This document shows positions 7,212-13,415 of a DNA stretch of 13,415 bases, one piece after another. Under the pieces are notes generated by a model that was given only the letters and a program-made list of their open reading frames with translations, was not told the origin of the DNA and did not search any database. A program made the translations under genes and the position numbers. The stretch's first letter is position 1, and each line of letters begins with the position of its first letter. This stretch comes from Patescibacteria group bacterium. GTDB lineage: Bacteria > Patescibacteriota > Minisyncoccia > Minisyncoccales > Minisyncoccaceae. The stretch lies in the NCBI GenBank assembly GCA_012798645.1, contig JAAZMU010000068.1, forward strand, positions 1 to 13,415, given 5' to 3'.

Positions 7212-8808
7212 CAATATCTCCACCCACTATTTCTCCTTTTAATTCTTCTGTCTTAAATTCAACTTTCTTTTGAACCCAATCATCATATCCACTAATATGC
7301 GCTCTAGGTATTAAAAACACACCTCCTGGGGTAGCAATCTGCGGAGATACTATTATTTGAAAACTAACTCTTTTTTTACTAAATGCAGGAATAGAAGCAA
7401 TATTCCATACAAGCTCACTTGTGTCTGCATTAAAAACTAATCCCTCATCTTCGTGACGTTCCTCTGTCACAAACACACCATTTTCAGGAATAATTGCCCT
7501 CATAACCGAAGAAGAAACATCATTAAATGTACTTGAAGCTTCCCAAACAATAGTCAATTTTGTTGTCTTATTTACTTCAAGCGGATAAGGTCCTGACCTA
7601 TTGCTTGAATCTATATATTGCCTTGCTATTAGGTCTGTTTCTACTTTTGTTGAAAATTCTTCTTTAGTTTGCCCAATGCTTACAATATTTTTAATCCTTT
7701 GATTAGATTGCCCTTGACTTATGTTCTCCTTTAAATCAACCCAAAATTCAATTGTTCCAACTTCATCAACGTCTAAATAGGCTAACTTTGAAAAAGACTT
7801 ACTTTCAAACAATAAAGAACTATCTCCTTTTGTATGCTTGGCAAGTGGTGCATTTATGGAATTTAAATCAAAAAGTAATCCATCAAGTTTGGATATTAAA
7901 ATTAAATCTTTTAAAGGTTCTTCTCCAATATTTCTAAAACTAATTTCATAATGCAAACTATCACCACCTTTAGCCGTATAATCATACACATTATTTATTT
8001 TCTGAGCCACATAAAGTCCAGGAGAAACCACTTTAAGCCATGATGTTGTTTCCTTTAAAAGCACAAACTCATCATTATTCCATACCCCCAGTCTAACCTT
8101 AAAAGCTGAGTCAGAATCACTTTTCTTAATACCTGTAAGCTCAATTTTTCCACTCTCAAATTGATTTAAGTTGCTAATATCCCATTGTTTTTCATCAAGT
8201 GCTTTAGGTGTTGCGTATAAAAACTCAAAATCATTTGGATAATCAATAAATATAGTAAGGTCTTCAAAAGAATAAGCCACTTCTGAAGCATAATTAATAC
8301 TAAAAGAAAAAGCTTTATCCACACTTGTAATTTTTAATGGTAAATTAAAATCTAATCTAATTGGAACTTTTTTAATCGTGCTTAAAAATTCTGTATAAAC
8401 ATCATTTCTCACATTTAAATCTTTAGGCTTAAAACTCAAAGTTGCCTTTGCTATCCTAAGACTACCTTCCTCGCCTAAAAGTCTTGTATTAAATTTAAAT
8501 GTTCTTTCTTGACCTGGATAGATATTCCCTCCTAATTTCTCTGAATCATACAAAACTATTTTTTCGTTTTCAATTAAAGCTCCTTGCGGATATTCAAAAA
8601 TAAGTTCTGGGTTTTCTAATCTCACATTTCCATTATTTTTAAACCTCACAATATATTCTATGTTTTCTCCTACTGTTACGTTTTCAGGTCCTAATATTTC
8701 AAGCTTTAAAACTTCTTTTGAGTAAGACATACTTTCCCACCAAAAAAAGATTAAAGACACTAGTGCCACTATTAAAAAAATAATAAGGAGAACATTTTTA
8801 ATTTTCAT
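7204..8808 (-). CDS. Membrane-anchored protein with repeated Ig-like/DUF11-like domains, function unknown
   Basis: I cannot assign a function to this 534-residue protein. It begins with two lysines and one hydrophobic helix (about residues 6-24), a signal anchor that should leave the rest outside the membrane. The remainder reads as about four beta-rich Ig-like units, roughly 33-147, 149-260, 263-395 and 397-523. Units 1 and 3 carry the pattern seen in DUF11/CARDB-type domains: GENIEYIVRFKNNGNVRLENPELIF and GDSLHYEISFRNIGEEPLKDLILIS. No cysteines, LPXTG motif, second membrane helix or enzyme motif are visible, and the C-terminus is acidic (ELKGEIVGGDIVE). A role as surface or cell-wall-spanning scaffold is an inference. 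Its ATG shares ATGA with the ileS stop, with only a weak Shine-Dalgarno, so its synthesis may be coupled to ileS. It is followed by glyS after 27 bases. Confidence 0.85.
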   Translation of the reverse strand: MKIKNVLLIIFLIVALVSLIFFWWESMSYSKEVLKLEILGPENVTVGENIEYIVRFKNNGNVRLENPELIFEYPQGALIENEKIVLYDSEKLGGNIYPGQERTFKFNTRLLGEEGSLRIAKATLSFKPKDLNVRNDVYTEFLSTIKKVPIRLDFNLPLKITSVDKAFSFSINYASEVAYSFEDLTIFIDYPNDFEFLYATPKALDEKQWDISNLNQFESGKIELTGIKKSDSDSAFKVRLGVWNNDEFVLLKETTSWLKVVSPGLYVAQKINNVYDYTAKGGDSLHYEISFRNIGEEPLKDLILISKLDGLLFDLNSINAPLAKHTKGDSSLLFESKSFSKLAYLDVDEVGTIEFWVDLKENISQGQSNQRIKNIVSIGQTKEEFSTKVETDLIARQYIDSSNRSGPYPLEVNKTTKLTIVWEASSTFNDVSSSVMRAIIPENGVFVTEERHEDEGLVFNADTSELVWNIASIPAFSKKRVSFQIIVSPQIATPGGVFLIPRAHISGYDDWVQKKVEFKTEELKGEIVGGDIVE

Positions 8809-11576
8809 ATAATTTTTCGAATACCAATTAAATACGGTATATTATAAATTTTTAATTCTTTTTTATTTTCAAGGTCATCATCAATATATCCATCTGCCAG
8901 AACTTCTTCTAAAATAAAATCTTTTGCTTTTTTACTTAGATTGCCACCCTTACATTTTACTAAAATTCTATCTTTTTTACTATAGCCTAAGTTCTTCCTC
9001 ATTTGTTGAATATTTCTAATTATTTCTCTTGCTATACCCTCTTCTTTAAGTTTATCTGTTAATTCAAAATTAAGCAAAATTTCTTCATCAATACTCTCAT
9101 CAATTAAAACCTCTTTAACATTAATTTCATCTTTAATAATATCTATTAATTCTCTACTGATTTCTTTTTTAATCTTAAGAAATGAAAGTGGTTGTCTCAC
9201 CTTTACCCCTTTCTCCATTCTCTCGCTTAAAGCCATATTAACAATCTCTCTTGCCTCTTTCATTTCATCCATTAATAAAACATCAATCAATTCCTCATCT
9301 AACTCTGGAAAATCGCATAGATGTACACTTATTACTTCACCATCATTTTTAAGTTCTTGATATATTTCTTCGGTTATAAACGGAATAAATGGAGCCATTA
9401 TTTTTGTTATTTCCTTAAGCACAAACTTTAACGTTGTTTCCGCCTCTTCAAGTTCTAAATCAGATTCTGGTTTTTGAAATCTTCTCCTAGATCTTCTAAT
9501 ATACCAATTTGAAAAATCATCCATAAAATCATCAAACAATCTTATTGCTCGTGTAAGCTCGTAATCATCTAAATATTCAATCGTCTCTTTATTAAGCAAA
9601 GCAAGCCTAGATAAAATCCATTTATCTAAAATATTTTTAGATTTAACTTCTTTTCCATTTTTCTTATAAATATTATAAAAGACAAAACAGTTTTTAAAAC
9701 TTAAAATTATTTTTCTCCAAACCTCTTTTACTCTCTCCTCTGAAAAGCGATAATCTTCTCCCATATTAGTTGAAGACAGCAAAAAGTATCTCAAAGCATC
9801 TGCTCCATATTTTTCAAATATATCACTTACTTCTGGGTAATTCTTAAGTTTTTTACTTAACTTTCTTCCTGTTTTGTCCAAAACAAGTCCGTTTACAATC
9901 ACATTTTTAAAAGCAGGCTTATTCCCTGTTAAACCTGTTGCCAAGACATGCAATGTATAAAACCAACCTCTTGTCTGATCTAATCCTTCCGCTATAAAAT
10001 CCGCAGGAAATGTTTTTTCAAAAATCTCCTTATTCTCAAATGGATAATGACAAGATGCATACGGCATCGCCCCTGATTCAAACCAACAATCAAACACTTC
10101 TTCTGTTCTTTTCATTCTTCCTCCGCATTCACATCTTAAATAAACATTATCAATATATGGTTTGTGTAAATCACCTAAATCTCCCTCTGTTTTTAACTCT
10201 TCAAGTTCTTTTATGCTTCCCACACACACCATTTTCTCACATTCTTCGCATCTCCATATAGGAATTGGAGCTCCCCAAAATCTATTTCTTGCAAAGTCCC
10301 AATCTCTTGCCCCCAAAAGCCATTTTCCGAATCTCCCCTCTTTAATATGTGAAGGCACCCAGTGTATTCCCTTATTATTTTGAATTAACTGCTCTTTAAT
10401 TTTTGTCACCATTAAATAATAACTTTCTTTTGCGTAATACATAAGCGGTGCATCACACCTCCAGCAAAATGGATAAGTATGTTCTATTAACTCTTCTTTA
10501 AATAAAAGATTTCTTTCTTTTAAATTATGAACAATATCTTTATTAGCCTCAAAAACATACCTGCCTTTAAAGTCTTCAACAAAATCTAAAAAATTCCCTG
10601 ATTCATCAACAGTATGCACAAAAGGAAGATTATACTTTTTCCCAATCTTATAATCATCCTCTCCATACATTGTTGCAATGTGAACTAAGCCTGTTCCATC
10701 TTCAGTTCCTACAAAATCACCATGCACAATTTTAAAATCATTTTCTATATAATTAAATACTGGACTATATTCTAAGCCTAAAAGTTTTTCCCCCTTAAAT
10801 TCTTTTATAATCTCATAATCTCCTTCTAATATTTCTAATCTTTTTTTAGCTAAAATATATTTTTCATTTTCTAATCTAACACACACATAATCTTCATCTT
10901 TATTTACTGCCACTGCCACATTTTGAGGAAGCGTCCATGGAGTAGTTGTCCAAACTAAAACAAACTCCTCCCTATTTTTCAATTTCAATTTAACATAAAT
11001 GGATTTATTCTTAACCTCCTTATAACCTAGATTTACTTCAAAATTAGACAATGTTGTACTACACCTTGGACAATAAGGAGAAACCCTATAATCTCTCTTA
11101 ACTAAATCTTTATCCCAAAGCTGTTTTAAAACCCACCATACAGATTCAGTGTATTCTTTATCCATTGTAGAATATGCATTGGAATAATCAGCCCATCTCC
11201 CCACTCTTTCCAGTGTTTTTTCAAAATCTTCTACGCAAGTAAAAACAGAATTTCTACAATGCTCATTAAATTTATCAACTCCAAGTTCTTCTATTTCTTT
11301 TTTATTCTTAATATTAAGCTCTTTTTCAATTAGATTTTCAATTGGGAGACCATGACAATCCCATCCAACTCGTCTTGGAACCTGAAACCCTTTCATTGTC
11401 TTATATCTTAAAACAGTGTCTTTAATCGTAGTTGTTAAAATATGCCCATAATGAGGTTTTCCCGTTGCAAAAGGAGGTCCATCATAAAAACTAAAATAGG
11501 GTCTATCTTTTTTAATAGACTTTTCAAATATATTATTTTCTTTCCAAAATTTAAGTATTTTTTCTTCGTAATTCAT
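8805..11576 (-). CDS. ileS: Isoleucyl-tRNA synthetase, eukaryote-like (IleS2) type
   Basis: Class I synthetase of 923 residues charging tRNA-Ile with proofreading. HIGH appears as HYGH (42-45), followed by GWDCHGLPIE. The CP1 editing domain is present (VWTTTPWTLPQN and GTGLVHIATMYGEDDY). The region YPFCWRCDAPLMYYA through NRFWGAPIPIW, a CxxC pair (WRCEEC) and FDCWFESGAMPYA is typical of the family. KMSKS is KLSKK (572-576), in the context KLSKKLKNYPE. That context and the C-terminal AREIIRNIQQMRKNLGYSKKDRI segment (DUF5915-like) point to the IleS2 class shared with eukaryotes; many IleS2 enzymes resist mupirocin (family knowledge, not shown here). ATG 11576 has a strong AGGAG six bases upstream and lies inside the phosphatase gene end (26-base overlap). 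It is shorter than typical IleS2 (about 1,000 or more). Confidence 0.96.
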   Translation of the reverse strand: MNYEEKILKFWKENNIFEKSIKKDRPYFSFYDGPPFATGKPHYGHILTTTIKDTVLRYKTMKGFQVPRRVGWDCHGLPIENLIEKELNIKNKKEIEELGVDKFNEHCRNSVFTCVEDFEKTLERVGRWADYSNAYSTMDKEYTESVWWVLKQLWDKDLVKRDYRVSPYCPRCSTTLSNFEVNLGYKEVKNKSIYVKLKLKNREEFVLVWTTTPWTLPQNVAVAVNKDEDYVCVRLENEKYILAKKRLEILEGDYEIIKEFKGEKLLGLEYSPVFNYIENDFKIVHGDFVGTEDGTGLVHIATMYGEDDYKIGKKYNLPFVHTVDESGNFLDFVEDFKGRYVFEANKDIVHNLKERNLLFKEELIEHTYPFCWRCDAPLMYYAKESYYLMVTKIKEQLIQNNKGIHWVPSHIKEGRFGKWLLGARDWDFARNRFWGAPIPIWRCEECEKMVCVGSIKELEELKTEGDLGDLHKPYIDNVYLRCECGGRMKRTEEVFDCWFESGAMPYASCHYPFENKEIFEKTFPADFIAEGLDQTRGWFYTLHVLATGLTGNKPAFKNVIVNGLVLDKTGRKLSKKLKNYPEVSDIFEKYGADALRYFLLSSTNMGEDYRFSEERVKEVWRKIILSFKNCFVFYNIYKKNGKEVKSKNILDKWILSRLALLNKETIEYLDDYELTRAIRLFDDFMDDFSNWYIRRSRRRFQKPESDLELEEAETTLKFVLKEITKIMAPFIPFITEEIYQELKNDGEVISVHLCDFPELDEELIDVLLMDEMKEAREIVNMALSERMEKGVKVRQPLSFLKIKKEISRELIDIIKDEINVKEVLIDESIDEEILLNFELTDKLKEEGIAREIIRNIQQMRKNLGYSKKDRILVKCKGGNLSKKAKDFILEEVLADGYIDDDLENKKELKIYNIPYLIGIRKII

Positions 11577-12126
11577 GAAATTCTCCTACTTTTATGTTTT
11601 TCTTTTCTTTTAAAATTTCATCTAAGCCCCATTTATTATAAAATGCTTTTAAAAGAAGAATTGGGTCACCATGACTCACAATTAAAATATTTTTATTCTT
11701 ATATTCCCCCTCAATATCTTTAATTACACTAACCACTCTTTTTTGAAGTTCACTCCAGCTTTCTCCTTTTTCTGGCGCATCATACATTAGATCCCTCTTA
11801 CTATAATACTCATAAACTCTTTGCTTAGGTCCTCCCGCAAACACGCCCCAATTCATATCTCTTAATCTTTTATCAAAACAAATAGTCGTTATTCCTAATA
11901 TATTAGCAACAATTTCTGCTGTTTGTTTTGTCCTTAAGATAGGAGAAGAAAAAATTAAATCAATGTTAAAATCTTTTAACTTTTCTCCTGCTAAAATAGC
12001 CTGTTTTATACCAACCTCATCTAATCTGCAAGGAATATCATCGTCTGGCCACCCATAACAAATATCTTTTAATTCTGTTTGATGAATATTCCTTCCATGC
12101 CTTAATAAATAATAACTATTTTCCAT
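11551..12126 (-). CDS. Histidine phosphatase family protein (phosphoglycerate mutase-like)
   Basis: 191-residue enzyme of histidine phosphatase branch 1. The phosphate pocket is visible: LLRHGRN with R9 and nucleophile H10, SSPILRTKQTA with R65, EKGES, and VSHGD with the second histidine. The segment that normally carries the catalytic acid (LrE..fG.wEG) reads LRDMNWGVFAG, so Glu is replaced by D90 and the later Glu by Ala. It may be a phosphatase on a small phosphoester (sugar phosphate, alpha-ribazole phosphate and similar) or a mutase; substrate unknown. I chose ATG 12126 over the upstream in-frame TTG 12156: it gives a standard N-terminus (MENSYYLLRHG) and the TTG is part of a -35-like box. 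The gene lies between argS (32-base gap) and ileS (26-base overlap). Confidence 0.9.
   Translation of the reverse strand: MENSYYLLRHGRNIHQTELKDICYGWPDDDIPCRLDEVGIKQAILAGEKLKDFNIDLIFSSPILRTKQTAEIVANILGITTICFDKRLRDMNWGVFAGGPKQRVYEYYSKRDLMYDAPEKGESWSELQKRVVSVIKDIEGEYKNKNILIVSHGDPILLLKAFYNKWGLDEILKEKKNIKVGEFHELRRKNT
11583..11587 (-). promoter_or_regulatory. Strong Shine-Dalgarno site for ileS
   Basis: AGGAG on the minus strand, six bases before ATG 11576, in the context GTAGGAGAATTTC. It is the best ribosome-binding site in the window and fixes the ileS start, even though it lies within the last codons of the phosphatase gene. Confidence 0.75.
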
Positions 12127-12127
12127 T

Positions 12128-12156
12128 ATTGTACTATAATAAACGCCCCTGGTCAA
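12128..12156 (-). promoter_or_regulatory. Candidate sigma-70-type promoter between argS and the phosphatase gene
   Basis: On the minus strand TTGACC (12156-12151) and TACAAT (12133-12128) are separated by exactly 17 bases; each matches five of six consensus positions. This is the best promoter match I see in the window and fills the only sizeable gap between genes. The -10 ends one base before ATG 12126, which would place the transcript start inside the first codons. An overlapping TATAGT (12138-12133) lies six bases before the ATG and would suit a leaderless start, but has no well-spaced -35. Confidence 0.4.
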
Positions 12157-12158
12157 TT

Positions 12159-13415
12159 TTACATTCTTTCTGGCGCCTTAATTCCCATTATGTTTAAAAT
12201 ATTGCTTAATGCAAATTTAGTAGCCACTGTTAACTCAATTCTAGCTTTCCTTAATTTTTTATCTTTATCTAATATACGAGAATCACTATAAAACTTATGA
12301 AAAGCTGAAGCTAAATCTATTGCATATTGAGGAAGTCTATGCACGCCATAATCTTTAATCGTGTCTTCTATTATTTCTTCAAACTTTGCTATTTCTTTAA
12401 TTAAATCAATCTCTGCTTCCTTGTCTAAATATTTAATATGTTTTGCCTTTCTAATTTTAGTGGCATCTACATTCGCATTTCTTAAAACACTACAAATTCT
12501 TGCATGTGCATATTTAACATAATAAACTGGATTATTATCTGATTCAGTTAAAGCCAAATCTAAATTAAAATTTAAATGTGTATTAAAAGACTTTTGCAAG
12601 AAAAAGAATCTCACAACATCCACAGGCACATCATTTAAAAGATCATCCATAGAAACATATGTCCCCTCTCTTTTAGACATTTTAACTTGTTCGCCCTCTT
12701 TAAAAAGTGTTACAAACTGCAAAAGCACAGTATCTAATTTTCCTCCAAAAGAAAGTGCTTCCACTCCTGCCTCTAATCCTTTCACATCTCCCTGATGGTC
12801 TGCACCCCAAACATTTATAACTTTATCAAATTTCTTATCCTTAAACTTATACTCATGATAAGCAATATCTCCTGCAAGATAAGTTTTGTCTTTATCGCTT
12901 TTAACTAAAACCCTGTCTCTAATATCTCCAAATTGTTTTGCCTTAAAAAACAATGCCCCCTCACTTTCATAAACTAAATCCTTTTTTCTTAAATACTCTA
13001 TAACCTTATCCACTCTTTTATTCTCATAAAGCCATGCTTCAGAAAACCATTCATCATAATGAATATTTAATTTCAAAACTGTTGCCTTTATCATTTCTTC
13101 TAAAATAATATGAGATGCCCATTTTCCAACCTCGTAAGGATCCTTTTTCTCTCCCACTCTATTATGTAAAAAATCAATATACTCCCCGCTATACCTTGCT
13201 TTATCATCCTTTAAAACTGAATGCCCTAAAGCAATTATCTGTTTTCCATAATCATTAATATAATAAGCTTTCTCTACCCTATACCCTGCTTTTTTAAACA
13301 CATTCGCAAGCGTGTCTCCAAATGGTCCTCCTCTTGCATTTCCAATTGTTAAAGGACCTGTTGGATTAGCTGATATAAATTCAACTTGCACCTTTTCCCC
13401 TTTTCCCATCTTCAT
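12159..13415 (-). CDS. argS: Arginyl-tRNA synthetase (5' end cut by window edge)
   Basis: Class I synthetase charging tRNA-Arg; 418 residues are visible. The ATG at the right edge is almost certainly internal, since the N-terminal additional domain (about 100 or more residues) that normally precedes the VEFISANPTGPL segment is missing. Recognised from VQVEFISANPTGPL, YYINDYGKQI, WGADHQGD, the KMSKR form of KMSKS (VKMSKREGTYVSM), VKYAHARI and the family-typical C-terminus APERM. The HIGH signature is replaced by T-I-G-N (residues 23-26 of the visible part, 13338-13349), losing both histidines, while flanking residues are conserved. I recall similar substitutions in Patescibacteria ArgRS, which supports that assignment. 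The DALR anticodon-binding domain forms the C-terminal part. It is the first gene visible in the run and is followed after 32 bases by the phosphatase gene. Confidence 0.95.
   Translation of the reverse strand: MKMGKGEKVQVEFISANPTGPLTIGNARGGPFGDTLANVFKKAGYRVEKAYYINDYGKQIIALGHSVLKDDKARYSGEYIDFLHNRVGEKKDPYEVGKWASHIILEEMIKATVLKLNIHYDEWFSEAWLYENKRVDKVIEYLRKKDLVYESEGALFFKAKQFGDIRDRVLVKSDKDKTYLAGDIAYHEYKFKDKKFDKVINVWGADHQGDVKGLEAGVEALSFGGKLDTVLLQFVTLFKEGEQVKMSKREGTYVSMDDLLNDVPVDVVRFFFLQKSFNTHLNFNLDLALTESDNNPVYYVKYAHARICSVLRNANVDATKIRKAKHIKYLDKEAEIDLIKEIAKFEEIIEDTIKDYGVHRLPQYAIDLASAFHKFYSDSRILDKDKKLRKARIELTVATKFALSNILNIMGIKAPERM

Noticed and set aside
11442..11723. Plus-strand frame of 93 codons across the ileS start and phosphatase end
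   Set aside because: It is antisense to two overlapping genes with intact motifs and is made mostly of Phe, Leu, Lys and Ile, as expected from an AT-rich complement.
13413..13415. ATG at the right edge as the true argS start
   Set aside because: ArgRS needs an N-terminal additional domain before the VEFISANPTGPL segment, and here that segment starts within about ten residues, so the gene must continue beyond the window.
1..13415. Recoded UGA (Gly or Trp) as in Gracilibacteria, Absconditabacteria or mycoplasmas
   Set aside because: UGA ends ileS, rsmI and tatD inside ATGA overlaps at exactly the expected C-termini, and no UGA occurs inside the recognised genes.

Overview
The window is a single, almost gap-free gene run read entirely from the minus strand. 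In transcription order (right to left) it holds argS (5' end off the right edge), a histidine phosphatase, ileS, a membrane-anchored Ig-like surface protein, glyS, an M16 metallopeptidase, an AI-2E family membrane protein, rsmI, metG, tatD and an MTA/SAH-deaminase-type amidohydrolase (3' end off the left edge). Only 1, 27 and 32 bases lie between genes where they do not overlap. Three junctions are ATGA overlaps and four more are overlaps of 8 to 26 bases. There is no room for RNA genes, and I saw no mobile element, CRISPR array or rho-independent terminator.

Organism: the DNA is very AT-rich (about 30% GC by eye) and gene packing is extreme. The proteins are shorter than usual for their families (RsmI 210 aa, MetRS 481 aa without a C-terminal domain, IleRS 923 aa). 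GlyRS is the single-chain alpha2 type and IleRS the eukaryote-like type. The visible part of ArgRS has T-I-G-N in place of the HIGH signature. Together these suggest a reduced bacterium of the Patescibacteria/CPR radiation (inference, not proven). UGA is a stop: it ends three genes inside ATGA overlaps, which argues against recoded lineages such as Gracilibacteria, Absconditabacteria and mycoplasmas. The rsmI-metG-tatD order matches a neighbourhood known in Firmicutes such as Bacillus subtilis.

Function: this is mainly a translation cluster. It has four aminoacyl-tRNA synthetases (Arg, Ile, Gly, Met) and the 16S rRNA methyltransferase RsmI. Interleaved are envelope genes (Ig-like anchored protein, M16 peptidase, AI-2E transporter) and two metal-dependent hydrolases (TatD, amidohydrolase). 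Two sequences resemble sigma-70 promoters: one between argS and the phosphatase gene, one between the Ig-like gene and glyS. Both sit so close to the start codon that leaderless transcription is possible. Strong Shine-Dalgarno sites are the exception (best before ileS), so translational coupling through overlaps probably matters.

I did not find convincing evidence of a new defence, mobile or RNA system. The observations most worth follow-up are the altered ArgRS signature, the two start-abutting promoter candidates, the unassigned Ig-like protein coupled to ileS, and the altered acid residue of the phosphatase.
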